A stretch of 64,000 nt of DNA from the NCBI RefSeq assembly GCF_036898095.1, contig NC_090725.1, positions 209,912,070 through 209,976,069 of the forward strand, written 5' to 3'. Below, piece by piece: positions 20,303-31,011 of this stretch (positions are counted from its first letter, which is position 1; each line of letters starts with the position of its first letter). The position numbers were made by a program, and so were the translations under genes. The stretch comes from Palaemon carinicauda (Eukaryota > Arthropoda > Malacostraca > Decapoda > Palaemonidae). The notes beneath the pieces are model-generated. The model had not been told where the DNA came from. It was given only the letters and a program-made list of their open reading frames with translations, and did not search any database.

Positions 20303-22759
20303 TTGTGTTTCCACCAATGGGGGATGTCTACAAAGTTGCTCAGACAGGTGGAAGCAACTCAGGGCCGATTCCTGGACAATCTCTGTGACCCGTCTAGGAT
20401 ATCGCGTCCTTTTCGTAACATCTTTACCTCCCCTGACCAGGAATCCAGTGTCAATAGACTTACTTACCATGGGATCGGCAAGGGGGCAGGCCCTTTGGGC
20501 AGAAGTCCAGACCCTGTTGAAGAAGGGCGCTCTCCAAGAGGTCCTCGACAGGTCCCCAGGCTTCTTCAGTCGACTCTTTCTTGTAAGAAAGGCGTCTGGA
20601 GGCTGGAGATGAGTCATCAACCTCTCAGCTCTGAACAAGTTTTTCAAACAAACTCGTTCAGCATGGAGATGGCAGACACGGTCAGACTAGTGGTAAGACC
20701 ACAGGACTTCATGTGTACACTGGACCTAAAGGACGCATACTTCCAGATCCCAGTCCATCCGTCTTCAAGGAAGTATGCGAGATACAGCCTAGACAACAGG
20801 AAATACAAATTCAAGGTGCCGTGCTTCGGTCTTTCCACAGCACCTCAAGTTTTCACCAGAGTGTTTGCCCTAGTGTTATCCTGGGCACACAGGATTGGCA
20901 TCCGTCTCCTCCGTTATCTGGACGACTGGCTATTCCTAGCTGACTCGATGTCAACCCTTCTTCAACACCGAGACAAACTTCTGAGACTTTGGCAGGATCT
21001 GGGGATCATGTTAAATCTCAAGAAAACTTTTCTGCTTCCTACACAGAGACTGGTATACTTAGGCATGATCATAGACACCAATCTCCACAAAGCCTTCCCA
21101 TCAGACGACAGGATAACAAGGCTGAGAAAGGTTGCAAGACCCTTTTTCAGACGAGAAGAACTTCCATCCCAAACGTGGTTACGTCTCCTGGGTCACCTTT
21201 CATTGCTGGCCTGTCTAGTTCCCAATGGTCGCCTCAGGATGAGATCCCTCCAGTGGCAACTCAAGTCCTGGTGGAATCAGACTCGCAATTCCCCGGACAT
21301 CCAGATCCCCTTGGGGTCAGCTGAAATGACAGACCTCCAGTGTTGGGTGACAGACGAGAATCTACAAAAGGGAGTGGACCTTCTCGTCCTCCCCCCGGAT
21401 TTGATGCTGTTCTCAGACGCTTCAAAAAAAGGGTGGGGGGCCCACGTGCTGCACCACACGACCTCAGGCCTCTGGTCAGAGTCAGAAGAGTACCGCCACA
21501 TAAATCTCCTAGAGATGAAAGCTGTCTTTCTGGCCCTTCAACAGTTCCAACAGTTCCTGGCAGGCCACTCAGTGCTGGTGATGAGCGACAACACCACAGT
21601 AGTGGCTTACATCAACAAACAAGGAGTTACTTTTTCGCAGCAGCTATCCCATCTAGTAGTAGAGATACTGAGATGGGCCGAAGTTCACTCGATACCTCTA
21701 TCGGCACGCTTCGTTCCTGGCAAAAGGAATGTGCTCGCCGACAACCTGAGCAGAGTATCTCAGATAGTGAGTACCGAGTGGTCTTGTGATCATCTAGTAG
21801 CCAACAAATTCCTGACTTTTTGGGGTTCTCCAAATGTGGACCTCTTCGCAGTGGCCCTGAACTTCAGGCTCCCACTGTATTGTTCCCCAGTCCCAGACCC
21901 CAAGGCTCTCTGGCAAGATGCTTTCCAACAACAGTGGGACAACATCAACATTTACGCCTTTCCCCCGTTCTGTCTGATGACGAGGGTACTCAACAAGACC
22001 AGAACATCGGTCAATCTTTCAATGACCCTCATAACTCCGCTATGGCATCACGCAGAATGGTTCCCAAACCTTCTGCAGCTCCTCACGGAGCCCCCAAGAG
22101 AACTCCATCCGCGACACAATCTACTCAAACAACCACATGCCAACATATTCCACAAAGCCGTAGCTTCGCTACGACTTCATGCCTGGAGACTATCCAGCAT
22201 CTCCTTTCTGAGAGAGGATTCTCGCAACAAGTTGCGACTAGGATGTCTGGATACCTGCGTAAGTCATAAGCAGCAGTCTACCAGGCAGTGGAAAGTCTTC
22301 TGTGGTTGGTGTCGTGGAAGGGGTATCTCTCCACTCGATGCCACTATTCCAGCAATAGCGGAGTTCCTCGTGTATTTGCGTGAAGAAATGCGCCTGTCAG
22401 TCTCAGCAGTAAAAGGCTATCGCTCAGCCTTAAGCTTCGCCTTCAGACTGAAAGGAATGGACATTTCTTCGTCGCTAGAACTTTCCTTACTCATACAGAG
22501 TTATGCACTTACCTGCCCCCAGTCAGAAGTGAGACCTCCCCCATGGAACGTGGTTCGAGTTCTCAGGTCTCTTAAGAAACCTCGCTATGAACCATTACGC
22601 CAGGCAACCGATCGCTACCTGACTTGGAAGACGGTGTTCCCGCTAGCTTTGGCTTCGGCCAAGCGAGTCAGTGAACTCCATGGTCTCTCCTACAACATAC
22701 CCCATTCAAAGGGATGGGGAGAGGTAACGTTCAGCTTCGTCCCTGAATTTATTTGCTAA
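20303..22759 (+). pseudogene. RT / RNase H fused in frame to tyrosine recombinase (C)
   Basis: RT motif 1 is in another frame (20385-20612, ending in a TGA where A reads RPVIDLS). A one-base deletion near 20655 brings the frame in. From there motif A (LDLKDAYFQIPVHPSSRKY), motif B (FGLSTAPQVF) and YLDDWL (20915-20932) read continuously into RNase H (FSDASKKGWGAH, MSDNTTVVAYINKQG) and the VDLFAVALN/AFPPF region. A small indel near 22265 places the recombinase in the same frame, so the ORF runs on through WKVFCGWCRGRG and SAKRVSELHGL until a frameshift stop at 22759. Elsewhere these frames differ by -1. Confidence 0.85.
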
Positions 22760-23218
22760 GACTCGGAACCTATGAGTAGCGGATCCACAATTTGACTCCT
22801 TCCGGATTTCTAGTCTCCGTAATGTAACAGATGACCCTGACCATCTCTTACTATGCCCAGTGAGGAGTTTGAAGCTGTAAATTAAAAGAACAGCTGCAGC
22901 CCGTCCTTGTGTGCCTGCGCTATTCGTCAGCACAGGAAGGACCAAGAGGAGAGTCACCAAGAACACCATCTCAGCGTGGATTCGCAGGGTCATAGACCAC
23001 GCACTGAATCCAGACCTTCCTCCTTCACGTCGCCCCAGAGCTCATGATGTCATGTCCCTGGCATTCAAGAGAAACTTCTCAGTGACGTATGTCCTTCAAG
23101 CTGGGGTGTGGAATCATCAGACCACATTCACATCCCACTACCTGCAAGATGTGATCCACAAGAGACTCGATACATTTTCTATCGGTCCTGTGGTGGCTGC
23201 ACAACAGCTGGTTACTCA
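22760..23218 (+). pseudogene. Tyrosine recombinase C-terminus (C), H-x-x-R broken
   Basis: Continuation of the recombinase in other frames; the last part (22911 on) reads ALFVSTGRTKRRVTKNTISAW-like sequence. At 23043-23054 a 12-bp in-frame deletion relative to A changes HDVRGVVTS to HDVMS, removing the second catalytic Arg. The Tyr region (TFTSHYLQDV) remains. Open reading continues past the usual stop to 23285 because the TAA after QQLV is lost. Confidence 0.8.
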
Positions 23219-23710
23219 AGCTCCTTATTGGACAAGTAGCAGAAGGTTGAGGGCATTGTTACCTGGTTTTAGTCTGCATGAATGAAAAGGTTTGACTGGC
23301 CCTTATTCTTTTCTTCACCATCCCCGCTCTTGGGGAGAGCAGCATCCTGGGTTCTCTGCATAGCTGACCTCAAACCTATGCAGGTAAACCATGCTCCCTT
23401 GTGTACCCAGTATTAAGACTAATACTGTTGCGTCCCCATACCCTGACGAGGTGGTATTGGGAAAGTCCGTCCTAGTTACACAGTTTTTCCTTCTAAAGAA
23501 CTCTGAATAACTTTACCAAGGCAGTCATACTTCTACATACCTCAACGCACAACTTGCATAGGCCGCGGACCTCGCGTAGCAAGGTTTTAGCGAGGTGCAG
23601 GGACTCCTTATTTTTTGATTACTTATATACTCAGATAATGAGCCCCCGGGTAAAGCCAAAAGCCAGATTGGCTGGGACGTCCACCCTTCCTAATGGGTGA
23701 GTCACCCCTA

Positions 23711-24055
23711 TTAAATAGCGTGGTTTGTTTTCCAGTTATGGAACAAATGACAAATTAGTAGATAATTTGTATTTTTCCTAACTATACAAACCTTAGCTAT
23801 TTAAGCAAACTTACCTGCACCTGCCCTATTCCCCTTGAAGTCCTACCTCCAAGCAAAGTGAGCTCAATCACAGGTGTGTGAGGGGGTGGTGGTAGCAAGC
23901 TACCCTCCCCTACCCCCGCTAACTAGCGGTATGGGTAGTTAACCCTCGTTAAAAATTATTGGCTCGTCATTTCAGCTACGCCGAAAGTAATACCCCTATT
24001 AAATAGCTAAGGTTTATATAGTTAGGAAAAATACAAATTATCTACGAATTTGTCA
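23711..24055 (+). repeat. Right terminus of C
   Basis: Inverted left tip (~23708-23747), S from 23748 (TGACAAATTAGTAG), inverted leader, and complement of S ending TTTGTCA at 24055. Same 308-bp organisation as A. The S arms of ~45 bp differ at only a few positions. Confidence 0.75.
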
Positions 24056-24445
24056 TATTCTTGTCCAATCTATCATTCTGGCAGGTAGGAGCGCATTCAC
24101 AGTGAGCCGCTTATGAATACAAACGAGAGCATGTCTACAAACTCTTTCATCTGTCCAGGAAACTTCTTCAACTGACATTTCCTCTTGATGTGAGGGAAGG
24201 TCATGTGAAGTTATATCCGAAAAGTGCTTACACTAAGTAGATCGTAAGTTGCTACGCGGGGGCATAGGCCCGTCATCAAGGGAGCGCGATTGAATATTGG
24301 TATGTTTAATTGCAACATGAATATTGTGCTGTTTGTTGACTTTAAACATTAATATTTTCCTGTTTTATGCCGTATGTACACGTGTTCTAGTCTTGTGTAT
24401 GTGAAAATGATTTGAGTTTAAGTGTGAGAAAAGATCGCGGAAGCT
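24056..24445. other. Intervening sequence with part of a dispersed repeat
   Basis: No gene was recognised. 24266-24420 is a close copy of 27117-27262 (shared start AGGCCCGTCATCAAGGGAGC), so the two copies flank the delta element at 24446-26833 in direct orientation. Confidence 0.6.
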
Positions 24446-26833
24446 TTATCTCTGTCCTCGTCCACTGACTGAGCATTTCTGGGTCGATCTGTGGCGCCGG
24501 GTGAAAAGTCCTTCTTGTATGTATGTCTTTTCTGATAAAACCTTCCAATTATACCAGAGAAAGATAAAAGCATGGAATGCTGAGGTTACAACCCTCGCGC
24601 GAGCACCTTTTGGGTGTCGTGTATAAAGCAAAGGCGCGTGAAAACCACTATTCACAGGTTGTCTTCCATTTAGTTAATTCCTTCGTCAAAGGGATGGGCC
24701 GATACAACGGCCCTAGACACACCCCCATCGCCGCACCACCCACGCCACGACGCGAGCGCCATCTGAACATCATCCTTCTTTTTGGAATACAAAGTGTAGA
24801 ATGGTTTTGTTGTGCTCTCGGTCTTTTTTATCTATCGTGGATTTATTTTGTCATGTCCGAAGCTCCATCTTCACACTTTCCAATGTTAAGTACCATAGTT
24901 TGTTTTGACAGTATTTTATTGTACCGGGCTTTTGTTTTATATCCAGTATAGTCTGTTTTATTATTCCCGTCTGGCCTTTCATGGCGGCCATTGTTTGTTC
25001 ACTTGTTTGGGAATTCATCTTTATCTGCCCGTTTAGTACTCTGTCACTTAGGTTCTTGGTTAAGTCCCTGGCCTTATGCCTTTAGAACCGTTATTATTTT
25101 TATTTTTTTGTGTATTTATGCTCATGGTACTTTTTGCTAGTAAGTCCAGCCTACGAACGAGATAGCGATTTAGCTTTGTTTTTGTTTAGTAACCGCCCGA
25201 GGCGTTCGTCACTCGACTGTGCTATTTATTTAAAGTTTTAGCAGATGCTATTCTTCGATCGTAGTGTTATATGGATGTACATTTTTATTTTATACGTTTA
25301 TAATAGTGTTGTGTGATTTTTAGTCCTGTTTTTGTGTCCAAGAGAGCGAGAGATTGGGGTCCCCGTTTTCTGTTCGCAGTCACGAGTTACCCCTTTCTCT
25401 CGTTTTCTTTCTTTGCTCTGGTGGTTGAGCGGATTTCCCGTTTTCCGTTTTGTGCGTTCAACGGGTTCTCCCTCCCTCACCTCTCCCCCTCGGGGTGGAT
25501 GATAACTTACGAGTTATTTATTTTTCGTGACTTTTCAATTGTTAGCGTTATTTTGGTCCGTGTTCGTCCTCTCCCCGTTACGGCTCGGGAGTAGTTTATG
25601 AACGTTTTCCACTCCGCCTTGAGTTCTACTCCGGCTTGAGGGATTCTCAATGACTTTCGTTCTATTGTTATATTTATATATTGTTTACTACATGGGACAG
25701 GCTTCATATTGTTTAGATACGACCCTCCGGTGGCCCTTACTGCGGTCTCAGGCCACGGCCATATCCACAATAGCCATTGTTATTACAATTGTGTTTTTAT
25801 TCACAATAATTATTCAGGACCTTTCTTCTCCCTCCGGCCTCACCGGAGTTTGTAAATACGCTTTGCTATGATCTAAGCCTTAGCCCTTAGCTGCGGCTTG
25901 GCTTTTATATCTTCACAATTGAATTATTAGCCACAATTGAATTATTCAGGGTATCTCATTATCCTCCGGCGTCACCGGAGGTCGCCCATACACTTCACAC
26001 TTATATTTGCCTTGCCTTTGGCTAAGACGGCATTATTCAGGACATCTCATTACGCTCCGGCTTCACCGGAGGTCGCCCATACACTTAACACTTATATTTG
26101 CCTTGCCTTTAGCTTAGGCTGGTGTTTATATTTATTTTAAGGGCATGTCACTGCTTCCCCGACCCTCGCAGGTCGGCAGATTGCTTTAAGTTATTTATCC
26201 TTATGTCATTAACAGACATTAGGTAAATTACAAATATATTCCAAAAAGAAGGATGATGTTCAGATGGCGCTCGCGTCGTGGCGTGGGTGGTGCGGCGATG
26301 GGGGTGTGTCTAGGGCCTTTGTATCGGCCCATCCCTTTGACGAAGGAATTAACTAAATGGAAGACAACCTGTGAATAGTGGTTTTCACGCGCCTTTGCTT
26401 TATACACGACACCCAAAAGGTGCTCGCGCGAGGGTTGTAACCTCAGCATTCCATGCTTTTATCTTTCTCTGGTATAATTGGAAGGTTTTATCAGAAAAGA
26501 CATACATACAAGAAGGACTTTTCACCCGGCGCCACAGATCGACCCAGAAATGCTCAGTCAGTGGACGAGGACAGAGATAACGGCCCATCCCTTTGACGAA
26601 GGAATTAACTAAATGGAAGACAACCTGTGAATAGTGGTTTTCCCGCGCCTTTGCTTTATACACGACACCCAAAAGGTGCTCGCGCGAGGGTTGTAACCTC
26701 AGCATTCCATGCTTTTATCTTTCTCTGGTATAATTGGAAGGTTTTATCAGAAAAGACATACATACAAGAAGGACTTTTCACCGGGCGCCACAGGTCTCTC
26801 CCCAGAAATAGATTTTTCCTTCGTCAAAATCCC
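24446..26833. mobile_element. Non-autonomous delta-family element with 344-bp inverted arms
   Basis: 24446-24789 and 26237-26580 are inverted copies; only one mismatch was found when read through (near 24704). 26581-26787 repeats 26325-26531 directly, and the element closes with a 33-bp segment at 26801-26833 identical to 44103-44135, the right extremity of element H. The arms contain TTTCTGGGTCGATCTGTGG, similar to the delta left tip at 63297. The interior (24790-26236) has short open frames but no recognisable protein. Most likely a deletion derivative of a DIRS element; a foldback DNA transposon is the alternative. Confidence 0.65.
25945..26123. repeat. 91-bp tandem repeat pair
   Basis: Two copies of a 91-bp unit starting at 25954 and 26045 (TCTCATTA, CTCCGGCxTCACCGGAGGTCG, CCCATACACTT, TATATTTGCCTTGCCTTT). 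A degenerate third occurrence of the CTCCGG...CCGGAG hairpin is at about 25833. Each unit carries a small CTCCGG/CCGGAG inverted repeat. Confidence 0.7.
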
Positions 26834-26842
26834 TTTAAGAGG

Positions 26843-27580
26843 CTATCTCAAAATTCCCAAGGAATGTATCTAGATGGAGCTCAGAGAAGCGCGTTTCTAT
26901 AGGTGGGCGCACTGTCAGAGAAGATCAGCGGTAAACAGGAGAGTACTCAGCTTTATATGCTTATTTGTGCGCTGGAGACTCTTCCAAACGGGAAGGGAAA
27001 GTTCTACGAAGTTGGCACGCTCTCAATTCGACTGCTTTCTAGGAGAGATTTTCTCAAAATCATGTAAGGGCTTACTGAGGCATAAGATCCTACGAAAGAT
27101 GTGCACTATTTGTCGTAGGCCCGTCATCAAGGGAGCGCGACTGAATATTGGTTTGTTGAATTGCAACATGAATATTGTGCTGTTTGTTGACTTTTTACAG
27201 GAATATTCTCCTGTTCTATGCCATGTGTATTCCAGTTTTGTGTATGGGAAAGTGATCGAGTTGGCATTAGTCGGGCTATCTCAAAAATCCCCAGGAATGG
27301 GTCTAGAGAAAGCTTACAGAAGCACATTCTTGTAGGTGGGTGCACTGTCAGAGAAGATCAGCGGTGAACAGGAGAGTGCTCAGCTTGATACGCTTATTTG
27401 TATACTGGAGAATCTTCCAAGTTGGAAGGAAAAGTTCTACAAAGTTGGCAACTGTGTTCTTGCTCAAGAATAGGAAAGCACGCTCTCAAGTCAACTGCTT
27501 TCTAGGAGAGCTTTTTTCAAAATCATGTAAACGCTTGCTGAGGCGTAAGATCCTATGAAGGATCTGCACTATTTGGCACG
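26843..27580. repeat. Direct repeat pair, ~425-bp spacing
   Basis: 26843-27090 and 27268-27545 share long stretches, for example AGAGAAGATCAGCGGT, CTTCCAA, and CTGCTTTCTAGGAGAG with TCAAAATCATGTAA, at ~425-bp spacing. The short open frames in both copies look like the same degenerate sequence and match no family I recognise. Confidence 0.55.
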
Positions 27581-27739
27581 CAGGTTCGTGCACTGGTGAG
27601 GGATACCCACCTGAGCAGTCAAAAGGAAGAGGGGTGCCAGAGTGTTATAAAAATATATCTTGATAATTTACAGCAGTTCACATTTTGATTTTGATTATGT
27701 AACTGATTTACTTTAGTAGGACAAGGTAAAGATTCTACA

Positions 27740-27976
27740 GAACACATAGTAACAAAAGATAAGCCCATTCTGACTTGGGAGGCTGAAAAAGCTCTTCTCC
27801 CTTTTCCAACAACATACCACTGTCAACAAGGGTTTTCAAGTCTTATTACGATTAAGACTAAAGCAAGAAACCGGCTTGATCCCCAGAATGACTTGTGGTG
27901 TGCCTTAACAATGAATATAAAGCCTAGATATGAAAACCTCCTGCATAAAACGAAGAAGTTTCAAGGTAGCCACTGA
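27740..27976 (+). pseudogene. hAT-family transposase C-terminal fragment
   Basis: From about 27791 the frame reads YHCQQGFSSLITIKTKARNR, then LDPQNDLWCAL and a KPRYENLL segment ending GSH and TGA at 27974-27976. GFSSL-x-IKTK-x-RNRLD followed by DL-x-x-AL is the hallmark of the C-terminal dimerisation domain of hAT transposases and their domesticated ZBED5/FAM200-type relatives. Only ~70 residues are recognisable, and no BED finger or DDE core was seen nearby. A transposon remnant is more likely than a gene, but a terminal exon of a domesticated gene cannot be excluded. Confidence 0.6.
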
Positions 27977-28176
27977 GAAAACTTTTAAGAGTTTTTGTAA
28001 TTTGTTGTAATTTTTTTTTCTTTAATATCGTCACTGCAAATTCCCAAAGTATATTATTTGGTTCTTACTCTAGTCACTTTATTTATGTAATTTATTGTAT
28101 TAATTTTGGGAATTGGTTAAATTTATCAGCAAAGTAGTAAAATGTTGTTGTCACTAACCACAGAAGAAAAACATAC
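27977..28176. other. AT-rich spacer
   Basis: No gene or repeat was recognised. It is the left flank of element D and ends CATAC next to the T-run at the start of D. Confidence 0.5.
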
Positions 28177-28556
28177 TTTTTCAATATTTAACTTAGCCGG
28201 TGATTATAATAGTTGCAACTCTGTTGCCTGACAGACAACTCTAAGGTAAAAACTCGCCAGCGATCACTACACAGGTTGCGGGTGTGCCCAACAGCGCCAT
28301 CTGTCGTCCAGATACCCAGTACTCAATGTAAACAAAGACTCAATTTTCTCTCTGTCGTGCTATCGACAAGACGTACTTACTCGCTGTTGCTAAACTGGAG
28401 TTTTTTCACAACTAATTGGTGAAGTACATTATTCTAGTTTTGAGCTTTCGCTGTGCAGGGTTTCTCTTCACACAAATCCTTGAACTCTTTTTGATAACGG
28501 ATTCTTTGTTGATGACTTTTTGATAGTTTTTTGAATTCCCCTTTGACCAATTCAAA

Positions 28557-31001
28557 ATGGCTGACCCTTCACAAGTCCCAAAATTTAGGAAGTGCAATGC
28601 TAGGGACTGTTCAAGGCGTCTTCCGAAGGCTTCTATCGACCCTCACACTGTTTGTTCCAATTGTCGGGATAAAACCTGTCAATTGGAAGATCGGTGTGAG
28701 GAGTGCGTTGGGCTTTCGGAATTCGATTTTATCGAATTCCAAAAGTATACACGTAGGCTAGAGAGAGATAGAGTTAGGAGAAGTTCCTCTCGTTCTATTG
28801 ATATTTCCTCTCCTCATGCCCCACAACCTATTCCTTCCCCTGTAGTGGTTGCTCCTAATCCCCCTCCTGGCACTCAGGAACCTTCGATGGCTGATATGAT
28901 GCGTGCCATCCAAGCTCTGGGTGAGAGAGTTGAGTCCCTTGCTAGTGACCGTAATCAGCTCATGGCGGATGTGAAGGAGCTGAAGTGCAAAAGTGCAGTG
29001 GGAAGTGATAAAGTGCCGAGTGGTAGTGTTGTGGATAGTGTTGCGCTTGAGGGTTCGTCTGTTCGTGCCTGTCGTCCTCCTAGTCCGGGACCTCTTGCAA
29101 GCTCCCAAGTCCAGGGGAGAAGCAATGTCGTACGACAAATGGGTTCGAGAGGCTTTAATCAGCGAACAGACGTTCCCTCCGTGGTATCGGGCGTATCTAC
29201 CCAAGATCGCCCCTGCCTAACTAAGACGAGAGAGCCCATTTATACCTCGTCTTCGGAAGGTGTTTCTCGCAAGAAACCCTGGACCAAGGTCTCACGACCG
29301 TTAAAGCGCAAGTCGGTCCCTTCCGCACAAGTCCAACGGCCCAGTTGTAGCCACTGGGTCAGTTCGGACTCGCTGCCGTCATCCGATGACTGCTCACCGC
29401 CTAAGAGAGGCAAAGCGGTACCGCTTCAGACAGTTACACCGTCTGTCGCCGCACCTGCTCCTGTAGACCCTAAGTGGTCTCTACTGCAAGACATGCAGTC
29501 TAAACTAACGTCTCTTATGCAGGACTTTCGTGCGGAGAAGGTTGCTGCCGCACCAGCTAGTGCAGCTCCTTGCCTACAACCGCCCACACGATCGGTTGTG
29601 CGTCCTGTGGACGCTGAGGTAACCTTCTCACGCACACCAGTTGAGAGAGTTCCACCACCCATGCGTTCCAGTGTGATCTGCCAGCCGCATGTTGACGTTC
29701 AGCGACGCACGGAGGTCTCCGTTGACGTTCGTGAGGTTCAACAACCGTCAGAGTTGTTTTGTTTTGACGCGGTGCGTCAACCTCCGCAACCCAGTGTGGT
29801 TGCCACTGCTCACCCACATCAGTCCAGACAGTCTGGAGTAGACGCTGTGCGTCCCCGCGCTGCTATGGTTGTTGCCAGCTCACAGACTGGGCAGCAGTTC
29901 CATGACGTTGCGTCCGGCTCAGTCACGCATGCACCCGTGCGACCGGACTCAGCTAACCAGCCGTTACCCACTCCGTTGCCGTTCCCTCATCAGTTATCGG
30001 ATGAGGGACTTTCTGATGATGATGTTGCTGCACACGTAGATGAACCGCATTCAGAACTGGACGAGCCTAAGTCTACGCAACCCTCTTTGGACTTTAGGAA
30101 AGTTTTGGCCCTTTTCAAAGAGATGTTTCCGGACCAGTTTGTTTCTGTGGCTCCGCGTTCTCCTCCGTCAGAGTTTGTGTTAGGCATGCCGTCAACCACT
30201 CCTGCCTTTACTAGACTCGTCCTCGCACGCTCGTCCAAGAGAGCTTTGCGGGTGATAGGAGAATGGCTGCAGTCCAAGAAGAGTTTAGGGAAGACAGCTT
30301 TTACGTTTCCCCCTGCTAGACTCTCTTCTAGATCGAACGTCTGGTATGCCACGGGAGAAGTTCTCGGCTTGGGAGTTCCTGCCTCTGCCCAGGGCGACTT
30401 CTCAAGTCTTGTAGACTCTCCCCGCCGCCTTGCCATGAGACGCTCAAAGATATGTTGGTCATCTTCGGACCTGGACCACCTTTTGAAAGGTATCTTTAGA
30501 GCCTTCGAAGTTTTTAACTTCTTAGACTGGTGTCTAGGAGCTCTAAGCAGAAAGATCTCTCCGACAGAGAAGGAGACTTCCTTGCTCATTATGTCCTGCA
30601 TGGACAAGGCCGTATGTGATGGGTCTAATGAGCTTGCTGCATCATTTGTGTCCGGAGTCCTTAAGAAGCGTGAAAACCTATGCTCATTCCTTTCAGCTGG
30701 AGTTACACCATGCCAGAGATCCGAACTTCTGTTTGCTCCTCTTTCCAAGTGCCTTTTTCCAGAAGACCTGATTAAGGAAATTGCCGCTTCATTGATACAG
30801 AAGGACACTCACGATCTTGTTGCGTCCTCAGCTCGCAAAGCCACCCCTTTGCCTACCTTGTCAGCTAGACCAAGGATGGACACTCCAGCGTCCCGTTTTA
30901 TTCCGCCCTTTCGTGGCAGAGCCTCCAGCAGAGGAGGTGCTCGTGCCGAAGGGAAACGAGGAAAGAAGAAAGGAACCAAGTCCTTTAAGGGCAGAGTCTG
31001 A
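28557..31001 (+). CDS. DIRS gag-like protein (D), full length
   Basis: 814 codons from ATG 28557 to TGA 31001, uninterrupted. Residues 13-50 carry C-x4-C-x11-H-x2-C-x2-C-x4-C-x5-C-x2-C, identical in spacing to F and probably zinc-binding. A basic RRLERDRVRRSSSRS helix follows, then a long disordered Ser/Pro/Val-rich middle with DVQ/VRPVDAE repeats. The conserved C-terminal half (from ~residue 510) contains LDHLLKGIFRAFEVFNFLDW and IMSCMDKAVCDG, and a Gly/Arg/Lys-rich tail completes it. Likely the nucleic-acid-binding structural protein of the element. The start is supported by F, whose gag starts at the matching place. Confidence 0.82.
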   Translation: MADPSQVPKFRKCNARDCSRRLPKASIDPHTVCSNCRDKTCQLEDRCEECVGLSEFDFIEFQKYTRRLERDRVRRSSSRSIDISSPHAPQPIPSPVVVAPNPPPGTQEPSMADMMRAIQALGERVESLASDRNQLMADVKELKCKSAVGSDKVPSGSVVDSVALEGSSVRACRPPSPGPLASSQVQGRSNVVRQMGSRGFNQRTDVPSVVSGVSTQDRPCLTKTREPIYTSSSEGVSRKKPWTKVSRPLKRKSVPSAQVQRPSCSHWVSSDSLPSSDDCSPPKRGKAVPLQTVTPSVAAPAPVDPKWSLLQDMQSKLTSLMQDFRAEKVAAAPASAAPCLQPPTRSVVRPVDAEVTFSRTPVERVPPPMRSSVICQPHVDVQRRTEVSVDVREVQQPSELFCFDAVRQPPQPSVVATAHPHQSRQSGVDAVRPRAAMVVASSQTGQQFHDVASGSVTHAPVRPDSANQPLPTPLPFPHQLSDEGLSDDDVAAHVDEPHSELDEPKSTQPSLDFRKVLALFKEMFPDQFVSVAPRSPPSEFVLGMPSTTPAFTRLVLARSSKRALRVIGEWLQSKKSLGKTAFTFPPARLSSRSNVWYATGEVLGLGVPASAQGDFSSLVDSPRRLAMRRSKICWSSSDLDHLLKGIFRAFEVFNFLDWCLGALSRKISPTEKETSLLIMSCMDKAVCDGSNELAASFVSGVLKKRENLCSFLSAGVTPCQRSELLFAPLSKCLFPEDLIKEIAASLIQKDTHDLVASSARKATPLPTLSARPRMDTPASRFIPPFRGRASSRGGARAEGKRGKKKGTKSFKGRV

Positions 31002-31011
31002 CTGCCAGCTT

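Larger units (their letters stand above)
17323..24055 (+). mobile_element. DIRS retrotransposon C (family alpha), 5' truncated
   Basis: Begins abruptly in gag sequence corresponding to about 10272 of B, with no left terminus of its own, and continues through gag, RT/RNase H, recombinase, 3' region and a complete right terminus (23711-24055). Its gag C-terminal half is the cleanest alpha version. RT carries one stop and one frameshift; the recombinase lacks the Arg of H-x-x-R. Confidence 0.85.

Noticed and set aside
1..24055. Retroviral or LTR-retrotransposon identity
   Set aside because: No long terminal direct repeats, protease or DDE integrase were found; a tyrosine recombinase follows RNase H, which fits DIRS.
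24577..24951. 124-codon open frame in the delta element, repeated in reverse at 26228-26705
   Set aside because: Most of it lies in the inverted arm, so the same peptide appears in each arm; no family resemblance and no conserved extension.
29990..30808. 272-codon minus-strand open frame opposite D gag
   Set aside because: Antisense shadow of a strongly coding plus-strand ORF conserved with F; no motif.
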